A stretch of 64,000 nucleotides of DNA, taken from contig NZ_FRBL01000001.1 of NCBI RefSeq assembly GCF_900142605.1, positions 62,001 through 126,000 of the forward strand, in the 5' to 3' direction. The notes beneath the pieces are model-generated. The model was not told the origin of the DNA, did no database searches, and saw only the letters and a list, made by a program, of their open reading frames with translations. Source of the stretch: Chitinophaga jiangningensis (GTDB taxonomy: Bacteria; Bacteroidota; Bacteroidia; Chitinophagales; Chitinophagaceae). Position numbers and translations under genes: made by a program. Below are positions 25,321-33,059 of the stretch, in pieces (positions within the stretch are counted from its first letter, which is position 1; each line of letters begins with the position of its first letter).

Positions 25321-26400
25321 TTAGTTCAGGTTCTCCAGTACTTTCGCACCCATGGCGTCAGTACCCATGATAAAGTCGTTTTCAGTATGCTTGTTGGCGA
25401 TATCCATTGTTCTGTAGCCCTGGCGCAGTGTAGCTTCCACGGCTTTGATAACGCGTTGTGATTCTGTTTTCAGGCCGAAAGAAATATCCAGCATGAGTGC
25501 GGCAGAAAGGATGGAAGCCAGCGGATTGGCGATACCTTTACCGGCAATATCGTGTGCTGAACCGTGAATAGGCTCATAGAAACCAACTTTATCTCCTACA
25601 GATGCAGAGGCCAGCATACCCATAGAACCGGCGATCTGAGAGGCCTCGTCGGTGAGGATATCACCAAAGAGGTTACCTGTCAGCACCACGTCGAAACGCT
25701 TAGGATCTTTGATCAGCTGCATGGCGGCGTTGTCGATGAACATATGTTCAGTTTCCACATCCGGATAATCTTTGGAGATTTCCTGTACTACTTCTCTCCA
25801 GAGGCGGCTTGCTTCGAGCACATTCGCCTTATCTACAGAGCAGAGTTTATTCCGACGGGTACGGGCAGCTTCGTAAGCCTTGCGGGCAATACGTTCTACC
25901 TCATAGCGATGGTAGATCATCAGGTCGGAAGCCGTGTTGCGGTCTTCTGTTCTTTTCTTTTCCCCAAAGTATACATCACCTGTCAGTTCACGGAAGAAGA
26001 GGATATCTGCTCCACGGAGAATTTCCGGCTTGATGCTGGAGGCTTCCAGCAGTTCATCAAATAATTTGATCGGGCGAAGGTTAGCATAGAGGCCAAGTTC
26101 CTTGCGGATTTTGAGCAAACCTTGTTCCGGCCTTACTTTCAGGGTAGGGTCGTTGTCATATTTCGCATGTCCGATTGCGCCGAACAGGATGGCATCGCTG
26201 TTTTTAGCTTTGTCCAGTGTACTGTCTGGCAGCGGTTCGCCGGTAGCTTCGATGGCTACGTGGCCCATGATTCCTTCGTCGAAATGAAAAGTATGGTTGT
26301 AATTTTTGGCAATGGTAGCCAGTACTTTCTGTCCCCAGGCTGTAACTTCCTGTCCGATGCCATCACCCGGTATAACTAATATTTTTTTATCAACGCCCAT
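25321..26400 (-). CDS. leuB: 3-isopropylmalate dehydrogenase
   Basis: Oxidises and decarboxylates 3-isopropylmalate to 2-oxoisocaproate with NAD+. Protein of 359 residues. PGDGIGQEV opens the fold, FFRELTGDVYFG carries the substrate arginine and tyrosine region, NLFGDILTDEASQIAGS holds the metal-binding aspartates, and EPIHGSAHDIAGKGIANP closes the cofactor site. It is 30 bp upstream of leuA in the operon. Confidence 0.97.
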   Translation of the reverse strand: MGVDKKILVIPGDGIGQEVTAWGQKVLATIAKNYNHTFHFDEGIMGHVAIEATGEPLPDSTLDKAKNSDAILFGAIGHAKYDNDPTLKVRPEQGLLKIRKELGLYANLRPIKLFDELLEASSIKPEILRGADILFFRELTGDVYFGEKKRTEDRNTASDLMIYHRYEVERIARKAYEAARTRRNKLCSVDKANVLEASRLWREVVQEISKDYPDVETEHMFIDNAAMQLIKDPKRFDVVLTGNLFGDILTDEASQIAGSMGMLASASVGDKVGFYEPIHGSAHDIAGKGIANPLASILSAALMLDISFGLKTESQRVIKAVEATLRQGYRTMDIANKHTENDFIMGTDAMGAKVLENLN

Positions 26401-26434
26401 GTAGAGTGTACTTTATTTGAGTTTATGCTGTGTA

Positions 26435-27034
26435 CTAAAAATTGAAAGGTCTGGACTGCTCGTATTTTTCGATGTCGCTGCGTAAACTGAGCAGGTAGTC
26501 GATATCATCGTAGCCATTGAGGAGGCAGGTTTTTTTATACGGGTTGATATCGAAGTTTTCCTGTTCACCAGTGGCTTTTATTTTGATGTACTGGCCTTCG
26601 AGGTCAACTTCCAGTTCGGCTTTCGGATCTTTCTCAATAGCAGAGAAGATTTTATCCAGGAAGCCTTCGCTAACGGTGATAGGCAGGATGAAGTTGTTCA
26701 GTGCATTGTTTTTGAAGATATCTGCAAAGAAGGAGCTCACCACTACTTTGAAGCCATAGTCGGCGATTGCCCAGGCAGCGTGTTCACGGGAGGAGCCGCA
26801 ACCGAAGTTTTTGCCTGCTACGAGGATTTTGCCGGAGTAGATGGGATTGTTGAGAACGAAATCTGCTTTAGGTGTATTATCAGATTCAAAGCGCCAGTCG
26901 CGAAACAGGTTTTCGCCGAAGCCTTCCCTGGTGGTAGCTTTGAGGAAGCGTGCCGGGATGATCTGGTCTGTATCAATATTTTCGATCGGTACTGGTACCG
27001 CAGAAGAAACTAAGTGTTGAAATATCTTGCTCAT
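26435..27034 (-). CDS. leuD: 3-isopropylmalate dehydratase small subunit
   Basis: Swivel-domain subunit of isopropylmalate isomerase; it works with LeuC. Protein of 199 residues. NIDTDQIIPARFLK and the active-site loop NFGCGSSREHAAWAI are present. It begins 5 bp after the methyltransferase gene that separates it from leuC, which is unusual because leuC and leuD are mostly adjacent. Confidence 0.96.
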   Translation of the reverse strand: MSKIFQHLVSSAVPVPIENIDTDQIIPARFLKATTREGFGENLFRDWRFESDNTPKADFVLNNPIYSGKILVAGKNFGCGSSREHAAWAIADYGFKVVVSSFFADIFKNNALNNFILPITVSEGFLDKIFSAIEKDPKAELEVDLEGQYIKIKATGEQENFDINPYKKTCLLNGYDDIDYLLSLRSDIEKYEQSRPFNF

Positions 27035-27039
27035 TATAA

Positions 27040-27789
27040 TTATTTTTTGACGGCAGCCACTCTCAGTCGGACGTAGTCTGCATATAAATTACCTTCTCTG
27101 GTTAATGCCGGGGCCAGTTGTTCCTGTACTTCCTTCAGTATGGCGGACCTGATATGAGCGGGCACTCCGGTGAAGAAGTGGTCGCCAAACATTTCCAGCC
27201 ATGTGATGATACCATGTTCAGGGTTACTGAGCTTGGTAGGTCGTTCGTAGTAATGTACTTTCTCGACGGTGAATCCTGCTTTTTCCAGGAGGGTGGTATA
27301 TTCCGCCGGAGAAGGAAAGTACCAGAATGGCTGGTAGGTGTATCCTTTTTCCTGCATTACGTATTCCAGTTCCCGGAGAATGCTTTCCACGTTTCCTTTT
27401 CCACCCATTTCGAGGACGAGGCGGCCACCTTTTTTGAGGTGGGTGTACATCCTTTCGATGGCTCTTTCTTTTTCGCGTACCCAGTGGAGGGTGGCGTTAG
27501 AGAAAATAGCATCAAACTGGAGGGGCAGGGAGAACCTGGTGGCGTCGGCTACTCTGAAGGTCAGAGCCGGAAAGTGCTGTTTAGCGCTTTCTATCATGCT
27601 TGCAGAGGCGTCGATGCCGATAACATGCGCACCTGATTCAGCGATACGGAGGGTGAGCTCACCGGTACCACATCCGAGGTCGAGGATTTCTTCGCCTGGC
27701 AGTGGCTGGAGCCAGTCTACGAGGCTGTCGCCGTATTCAAAAACGAAGGCATGTTCTTCTTTATATAAGTCAGCATTCCACTGGTTCAT
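27040..27789 (-). CDS. Class I SAM methyltransferase inserted between leuC and leuD, Tam-like
   Basis: Protein of 249 residues. The SAM-binding motif EILDLGCGTGELTL lies near residue 34, motif II VIGIDASASMI near 55, and AIFSNATLHWV near 95 resembles the trans-aconitate methyltransferase (Tam) group. It is packed in the leu operon, 28 bp after leuC and 5 bp before leuD. The yeast enzyme Tmt1 methylates trans-aconitate and also 3-isopropylmalate, so methylation of a leucine-pathway intermediate or of an aberrant isomerase product is an attractive but unproven role. Confidence 0.85.
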   Translation of the reverse strand: MNQWNADLYKEEHAFVFEYGDSLVDWLQPLPGEEILDLGCGTGELTLRIAESGAHVIGIDASASMIESAKQHFPALTFRVADATRFSLPLQFDAIFSNATLHWVREKERAIERMYTHLKKGGRLVLEMGGKGNVESILRELEYVMQEKGYTYQPFWYFPSPAEYTTLLEKAGFTVEKVHYYERPTKLSNPEHGIITWLEMFGDHFFTGVPAHIRSAILKEVQEQLAPALTREGNLYADYVRLRVAAVKK

Positions 27790-27817
27790 GGTAATAACGT
27801 TTAGCCGTGGCGGTGAT

Positions 27818-29215
<1,398 letters not shown>

Positions 29216-29249
29216 CCTTATTGCTTCCTTTTTAAATTGTTTATACCTT

Positions 29250-29257
29250 CAAATCTA
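29250..29257 (-). promoter_or_regulatory. -7 box of the leu operon
   Basis: Read on the minus strand this is TAGATTTG, a full TAnnTTTG match 35 bp before the leuC start. No T-box, leader peptide or clear -33 was found in the 154-bp intergenic region. Confidence 0.4.
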
Positions 29258-29284
29258 ATGGACGATATTTATTTGCCATATCGC

Positions 29285-29292
29285 TAAATTTG
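29285..29292 (+). promoter_or_regulatory. -7 box of the TPR-like gene
   Basis: TAAATTTG fits TAnnTTTG on the plus strand, 77 bp before ATG 29370, divergent to the leu operon promoter. Confidence 0.35.
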
Positions 29293-29369
29293 TATTAATT
29301 ACAACCTATAAACGCGATTGAATAACATCAATCAATTGTTTTTCAATCATTTATAAGATTTTATTAACG

Positions 29370-30923
29370 ATGCCCAACAGTCAAAGTGATGCTTTATTCA
29401 TATTAATAAAAACGCTAACAAAAGCTGAAAAACGGAGTTTTCAGCTGGCATTTAATAAGAATAACACGAAGGAAGATGTACTTTTCATCCAGTTGTTCAA
29501 TACGCTGGACAAAATGAAGGATTACGATGAGGAGCAGATACTGAGGAAGGTTCCCGACCTGAAGAAGCAGCAGTTATCGAATGTAAAGGCTCATCTGTAC
29601 AAACATTTGCTTACCAGTTTACGCCAGCTTTACAAGCAGAAGGACGCGGTGATAGATCTCCGCGAGCAGCTGGACTATGCCCGGGTGTTGTACAATAAAG
29701 GCTTATACAACCAGAGTTTGAAGGTGCTGGCGAAGGCGAAGGCGATGGCTTTTGAGCAGGAGGAGGTGATGCTGGCGTATGAGATTGTGGAGTTCGAGAA
29801 GCTGATTGAATCGCGTCATATTACGCGGAGTCTGGAAAACAGGGCGGAGGCGTTGAGTGCCGAGTCGAAGCAGATTCAGCATCAGATTACGAACATCAGT
29901 ATGTTGTCGACTTTATCGCTGCGGATGTACGGATTATACCTGAAGCTGGGTCATGCCCGCAATGAGCGGGATGCGGAGATGGTGAAGTCCTTTTTTGAGA
30001 GTCAGTTACCGCCGCGTGGACTGGCGGAGATGAGCTTTTACGAGAAGGTGTATATGTACCAGGCGAGCTGCTGGTATTACTATATTTTGCAGGACTTTGT
30101 AATGTACTACAGGTATACGCAGAAGTGGGTAGATTTATTCAGGCAGTATCCTTCCTTGCAGCATACTGACATGGATTTGTACATTAAGGCGCAGCATAAT
30201 TTACTGACCGCTCATTTTTATACTTCCAATTCCGAGAAATTCAAAACTGCCTTATGTGAATTGGAGCAGTTTATAGCTGCCAATGGAGAGGACTTCCATG
30301 AGAACACCCGTACTTCTGCGTTTGTGTATTTGTATACTGCAAAAATCAACCGGTATTTCCTGGAAGGCACGTTTACACAGGGTTTGGCGATGGTACCTGA
30401 GTTGGAATCAGAGATTGGAAATCATTCCCTGAAGATAGACCAGCATCGTGTGCTGGTGTTTTATTATAAGATTGCCTGTTTGTATTTCGGTAGCGGGGAT
30501 AACAGTAAGGCGATTGTGTACCTGAATAAGATCATTAATCTGAAGATTGGCAATTTGCGGGCGGACATACAGTGTTTTGCGCGCATTCTGCATCTGATTG
30601 CGCATTACGAGTTAGAGAATTACAGCCTGGTGGAATACCTGATTAAATCTGTATATCACTTTATTTCCAAGCACAAGGATTTGGGGTTGGTGATGGAGGA
30701 GATTATGAAGTTTTTGCGCAAGTACATTTATGCGAATCCGAAGGAGTTGCGCAATGCGTTTACTGATCTGAAGGATAGGCTGGAGGTGATTTCGCAGGAT
30801 CCATATGAGCGTCGGTCATTCTTGTACCTGGATATTATTTCGTGGCTGGAGAGTAAGATTGAGGGGATACCGGTGCAGGATGTAATACAGCGAAAGTTTT
30901 TGAATAAGGAGAGAAGAATTTAG
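29370..30923 (+). CDS. TPR-like helical protein of unknown function
   Basis: Protein of 517 residues, without signal peptide or membrane segment. It is almost wholly alpha-helical, with repeated helix pairs such as ARVLYNKGLYNQSLKVLAKAKAMA and ACLYFGSGDNSKAIVYLNKIINL that read as tetratricopeptide repeats. I know it only as a conserved hypothetical type in Chitinophaga-like genomes. No catalytic motif. A scaffolding role is likely. Codon choice is more AT- and G-ending than in the leu genes next to it. A terminator follows directly. Confidence 0.78.
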   Translation: MPNSQSDALFILIKTLTKAEKRSFQLAFNKNNTKEDVLFIQLFNTLDKMKDYDEEQILRKVPDLKKQQLSNVKAHLYKHLLTSLRQLYKQKDAVIDLREQLDYARVLYNKGLYNQSLKVLAKAKAMAFEQEEVMLAYEIVEFEKLIESRHITRSLENRAEALSAESKQIQHQITNISMLSTLSLRMYGLYLKLGHARNERDAEMVKSFFESQLPPRGLAEMSFYEKVYMYQASCWYYYILQDFVMYYRYTQKWVDLFRQYPSLQHTDMDLYIKAQHNLLTAHFYTSNSEKFKTALCELEQFIAANGEDFHENTRTSAFVYLYTAKINRYFLEGTFTQGLAMVPELESEIGNHSLKIDQHRVLVFYYKIACLYFGSGDNSKAIVYLNKIINLKIGNLRADIQCFARILHLIAHYELENYSLVEYLIKSVYHFISKHKDLGLVMEEIMKFLRKYIYANPKELRNAFTDLKDRLEVISQDPYERRSFLYLDIISWLESKIEGIPVQDVIQRKFLNKERRI

Positions 30924-30930
30924 CATAGGA

Positions 30931-30958
30931 ACGGCCATCGGAGATGGTCGTTTTTTTT
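30931..30958 (+). terminator. Intrinsic terminator of the TPR-like gene
   Basis: The stem CGGCCATC/GATGGTCG (30932-30939 and 30943-30950, one G-T pair) has loop GGA and is followed by eight T residues. Confidence 0.88.
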
Positions 30959-30969
30959 GAGCTTTCCCT

Positions 30970-31072
30970 TACTAATAATATTAGTAGTTTATTTTTGACA
31001 ATAGCTTTATCATAGCAACAAAAGCTTTTGCAGCGCTATATTATAGGCCTACAATAAACTACTAATTTTTTT
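30970..31072 (+). ncRNA. Structured intergenic element, possible small RNA or MITE-like hairpin
   Basis: A 17-bp palindrome (TACTAATAATATTAGTA, 30970-30986) overlaps the left arm of a 14-bp perfect inverted repeat (30980-30993 and 31053-31066). The loop holds two smaller stems, AGCTTT/AAAGCT and CTAT/ATAG. Seven T residues end the right arm (to 31072). A TATTTTTG box at 30990-30997 would fit a promoter starting inside the element. It may be a terminated small RNA, or a tiny mobile hairpin. No known family is recognised. The following bases to 31160 hold nothing I can name. Confidence 0.35.
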
Positions 31073-31160
31073 GGCAGCTAAAATTCTTTGTTTTAATTTA
31101 GCCTTAGTTCATATAAAACACGGCGCATCTTCAGAGGTGCAAATATTTAATGGAAATTAT

Positions 31161-31191
31161 GCCTGGATGTCGTCTAACATCCAGGCTTTTT
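31161..31191 (+). terminator. Stem-loop with T tract at head of unit 1
   Basis: A perfect 9-bp stem GCCTGGATG/CATCCAGGC (31161-31169 and 31178-31186) is followed by TTTTT. It may end upstream transcription or be the 5' stem of the unit transcript. Confidence 0.65.
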
Positions 31192-31207
31192 CTTCCCTAA
31201 TAAATTC

Positions 31208-31259
31208 ATTTTACCAACAGGTAAAATCGCCCAAATCTACCAGGGTGATTGTTTGGTAG
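31208..31259 (+). promoter_or_regulatory. Leader hairpin and H-type pseudoknot, unit 1
   Basis: Hairpin P1 is ATTTTACC/GGTAAAAT (31208-31215 and 31220-31227). Stem S1 is CGCCC/GGGTG (31228-31232 and 31243-31247). Its loop base-pairs downstream: CTACCA (31237-31242) with TGGTAG (31254-31259). Loops are 4, 0 and 6 bases, which suits a classic H-type pseudoknot. It ends 20 bases before the ATG of the microprotein gene. Confidence 0.7.
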
Positions 31260-31279
31260 CCATTAAATATCCGTAGTAT

Positions 31280-31411
31280 ATGAACAAATGTCAATTCAAT
31301 TGTACACATGGTTGGGTATTCACTCGATTCCGTAAGATTCGTGGTGTGAAAGTATGGCATCCTACCGGGGGTGTCTACAAATTCCCATGCCGTTGTAGGA
31401 TTAAGAAGTAG
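31280..31411 (+). CDS. Basic Cys4 microprotein, copy 1 (43 residues)
   Basis: Unrecognised protein of 43 residues. Cysteines at 4, 8, 37 and 39 (CxxxC and CxC) suggest a single zinc knuckle or ribbon. Shared residues with copies 2 and 3 include FNC, GWVFT, the G22, VxHP, GGVY and FPCxC. Against copy 3 it has about twelve synonymous and twelve amino-acid changes, with no frameshift and every cysteine kept, so it is a translated gene under selection. It is strongly basic, which favours binding nucleic acid. No Shine-Dalgarno; a conserved pseudoknot lies just upstream. Confidence 0.8.
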   Translation: MNKCQFNCTHGWVFTRFRKIRGVKVWHPTGGVYKFPCRCRIKK

Positions 31412-31450
31412 ACAGCAGGTCAATGCATTTTAGACGGTGCATTAATCTGT

Positions 31451-31491
31451 GCGGTTGTTGCTCCGGAAGGTTACTTCGCGGGGGCAACCGC
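31451..31491 (+). other. Conserved stem-loop downstream of microprotein gene, unit 1
   Basis: Outer stem GCGGTTG/CAACCGC (31451-31457 and 31485-31491) and inner stem CCGGAAG/CTTC-CGG with a bulged G. The tip is GTTA. The element is 41 bases long and recurs with the same spacing in units 2 and 3 with tips GCCA and GCTA. No T tract follows, so it is not a plain terminator. Another small stem (AATGCA/TGCATT) precedes it at about 31421-31442. Confidence 0.6.
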
Positions 31492-31670
31492 GTGTAACTA
31501 TGTGACTGCTGATGTTGTGACGGGGCATAGTCGATGAATGAGCTTAGATTATCCCCAATATTGCTGATGTAAAAGTTGCGCAGCGGTGAGCTGATGCAGC
31601 TATGGCGTTTAATATGCTTTATGCCACTAAATGCTATAAGGTATTGCTATTATAAATTTTGTTTAGGAAG

Positions 31671-31751
31671 ATGAAAACCATAGTAAGGAAAAGGGTTGTT
31701 GGGAGGATCATTATTTCTGGTAATGATAATGGAATTTTCATGTCTGCATGA
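31671..31751 (+). CDS. Possible second tiny ORF of unit 1 (26 residues)
   Basis: Starts MKTIVRKRVVGRI and ends NDNGIFMSA. The start overlaps the stop of a 17-codon ORF (31621-31673) through ATGA. The same arrangement is found in unit 2, where the reading frame continues six residues longer. Three synonymous and four amino-acid changes separate the copies. The product is basic and unrecognised. The case for translation is much weaker than for the 43-residue gene; the conservation could be at RNA level. Confidence 0.35.
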   Translation: MKTIVRKRVVGRIIISGNDNGIFMSA

Positions 31752-31907
31752 AGAATATCAAATCGACAAAACAATTTACCACAAAGCATTTCAGCAGAAA
31801 TATCTCTGCAATTTTATTTGTTTATATTATTTGAATCAGCTAATTTCAATTTATCATTTTGGACCGGACATCTACATTCTTGTTGATGTAATTTTATTTA
31901 CTTTATA

Positions 31908-31939
31908 GCCTGGTTGCCTTCTAACTTCCAGGCTTTTTT
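31908..31939 (+). terminator. Stem-loop with T tract at head of unit 2
   Basis: GCCTGG/CCAGGC (31908-31913 and 31928-31933) is followed by six T residues. It corresponds to the stem-loop heading units 1 and 3. Confidence 0.65.
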
Positions 31940-31953
31940 CCACCCTTATTTTG

Positions 31954-32004
31954 TTTTGCCATAAGGTAAAATCACCCATAGTTACCAGGGTGGTCGATTG
32001 GTAG
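31954..32004 (+). promoter_or_regulatory. Leader hairpin and H-type pseudoknot, unit 2
   Basis: P1 is TTTTGCC/GGTAAAA with loop ATAA (one G-T pair). S1 is CACCC/GGGTG (31973-31977 and 31988-31992). S2 is TTACCA/TGGTAG (31982-31987 and 31999-32004). Differences from unit 1 keep all the pairs. Ends 18 bases before ATG 32023. Confidence 0.7.
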
Positions 32005-32022
32005 CGCAAATAAATGTACAAA

Positions 32023-32154
32023 ATGAAATCATGTCCATTCAATTGTATAAACGGCTGGGTATTTACCCGCCATCCTAAGATCAAGGGTATTATCGTACGA
32101 CATCCTCATGGGGGTGTTTATAGATTTCCCTGTAGTTGTAGAATTGAAAAATAG
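32023..32154 (+). CDS. Basic Cys4 microprotein, copy 2 (43 residues)
   Basis: Unrecognised 43-residue protein with cysteines at 4, 8, 37 and 39. An in-frame ATG at 32014 would add MYK. It differs from copy 3 by only a few substitutions (K2S, S3K, I9K, P18R, S38R), so these two copies arose or were homogenised recently. The motif CPFNC-x-NGWVFTR and the C-terminal GGVYRFPC-x-C are shared. A double glycine precedes the last cysteines; cleavage of a leader there is conceivable but the conserved N-terminal cysteines argue for an intact metal-binding fold. Confidence 0.82.
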   Translation: MKSCPFNCINGWVFTRHPKIKGIIVRHPHGGVYRFPCSCRIEK

Positions 32155-32194
32155 ACAGCAGATGATTGGATTTTAGAAGATGCAGTGATTTGTA

Positions 32195-32235
32195 GCGGTT
32201 GTTGCTCCGGAAGGCCACTTCGCGGGGGCAACCGC
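32195..32235 (+). other. Conserved stem-loop downstream of microprotein gene, unit 2
   Basis: GCGGTTG/CAACCGC (32195-32201 and 32229-32235) with the same inner GAAG/CTTC stem and tip GCCA. The spacing from the stop codon matches the other units. Confidence 0.6.
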
Positions 32236-32413
32236 GTGTAACTCCGGGACTGCTGATTTTATGAGGAGGAAATAACCACGGATGGTGCTTAATTTCACCA
32301 GTACAATTGATGCAAAATTGAGCAGCGGTGAGCTCATGCAGCCATAAGCATATAGTGTGATTGATGCCACTATATGCCATAAGGTTATTGTTGTATAAAT
32401 TTTGTTTAGGTAG

Positions 32414-32512
32414 ATGAAAACCAAAGTAAGGAAAAGAGTTGTTGGGAGGGTCATTATCGCACGTAATGATAATGGAATTTTCATGTCCGCATTAAACATA
32501 TCAAATCGATAA
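32414..32512 (+). CDS. Possible second tiny ORF of unit 2 (32 residues)
   Basis: Counterpart of 31671-31751: MKTKVRKRVVGRV then NDNGIFMSALNISNR. It again starts in an ATGA overlap with a preceding 17-codon ORF. Basic N-terminal half, no known motif. Unit 3 lacks this part altogether. Translation is uncertain. Confidence 0.35.
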   Translation: MKTKVRKRVVGRVIIARNDNGIFMSALNISNR

Positions 32513-32651
32513 AACACTTTACCACAAAGGATTTAACAAGAAAAAAATATCTTAATTTATTTTGTTTTTTTATTCAAACAACATAACTTCATATTGACAT
32601 AATCAAACGACATTTGCATTCCTGCTGATGTATTTTATACACTTTTCTATA

Positions 32652-32683
32652 GCCTGGTTGCCTTCTAACATCCAGGCTTTTTT
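32652..32683 (+). terminator. Stem-loop with T tract at head of unit 3
   Basis: GCCTGG/CCAGGC (32652-32657 and 32672-32677), extendable by TG/CA past one mismatch, then six T residues. The 40 bp before it resemble the same position of unit 2 and may hold a promoter. Confidence 0.65.
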
Positions 32684-32698
32684 CCACCCTTTATTTTG

Positions 32699-32749
32699 TT
32701 TTACCATCAGGTGAAATCACCCATAGCTATCAGGGTGATCGATTGGTAG
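32699..32749 (+). promoter_or_regulatory. Leader hairpin and H-type pseudoknot, unit 3
   Basis: P1 is TTTTACC/GGTGAAA with loop ATCA (one T-G pair). S1 is TCACCC/GGGTGA (32717-32722 and 32733-32738). S2 is CTATCA/TGGTAG (32727-32732 and 32744-32749). It ends 16 bases before ATG 32766. All differences from the other units keep the pairs. Confidence 0.7.
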
Positions 32750-32765
32750 CGCTAAAAATTTGATT

Positions 32766-32897
32766 ATGTCAAAGTGTCCATTCAATTGTAAAAACGGCTG
32801 GGTATTTACCCGCCATCGTAAGATCAAGGGTATTATCGTACGACATCCTCATGGGGGTGTTTATAGATTTCCCTGTCGTTGTAGAATTGAAAAGTAG
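32766..32897 (+). CDS. Basic Cys4 microprotein, copy 3 (43 residues)
   Basis: Unrecognised 43-residue protein with Cys4, Cys8, Cys37 and Cys39. About eleven Lys/Arg against one acidic residue. The core is CPFNC, NGWVFTRHRKIKG, IIVRHPHGG and VYRFPCRC. The Cys spacing resembles short zinc ribbons of replication and RNA-binding proteins, but I cannot place it in a named family. The copy is followed by its stem-loop and then by unrelated DNA; the ABC permease gene converges from 33060. Confidence 0.82.
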   Translation: MSKCPFNCKNGWVFTRHRKIKGIIVRHPHGGVYRFPCRCRIEK

Positions 32898-32937
32898 ACA
32901 GCAGATGATTGCATTTTAGAAGATGCAGTGATTTGTA

Positions 32938-32978
32938 GCGGTTGTTGCTCCGGAAGGCTACTTCGCGGGGGCAACCGC
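32938..32978 (+). other. Conserved stem-loop downstream of microprotein gene, unit 3
   Basis: GCGGTTG/CAACCGC (32938-32944 and 32972-32978) with inner GAAG/CTTC stem and tip GCTA. Similarity between the units ends exactly here, so this is the right border of the repeat array. Confidence 0.6.
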
Positions 32979-33059
32979 ATTTAAAGAGATGTACAATAAC
33001 CATAGCACACTGCATTACCTTGCCCTTGCCCATGTTCGTATATCCATACCCCTGCCTCC

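Larger units (their letters stand above)
31161..32978 (+). repeat. Three tandem copies of a 743-bp microprotein unit (third shortened)
   Basis: Unit starts are near 31161, 31908 and 32652. The small-gene starts are exactly 743 bp apart (31280, 32023, 32766). Each unit runs: stem-loop with T tract, hairpin plus pseudoknot leader, 43-codon gene, conserved stem-loop. In units 1 and 2 a further conserved block follows with a second tiny ORF and ends near 31800 and 32540; about 110 bp of poorly conserved AT-rich DNA then leads to the next unit. Unit 3 stops at its stem-loop (32978). Units 2 and 3 are nearly identical over the gene, while unit 1 is older. No transposase or flanking direct repeat is seen. 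Confidence 0.9.

Noticed and set aside
24406..25461. 351-codon plus-strand ORF over leuA
   Set aside because: Shadow of leuA; the product shows no domain and is cysteine- and histidine-rich in the manner of antisense frames.
31451..32978. Integron attC sites or gene cassettes
   Set aside because: The stem-loops lack the GTTRRRY/RYYYAAC core pair, no integrase is present and all three cassettes are the same gene.
31161..32978. CRISPR array or type III toxin-antitoxin RNA repeats
   Set aside because: Repeat units are 743 bp with coding content, far longer than CRISPR repeats or ToxI-type repeats, and no cas or toxin gene is adjacent.
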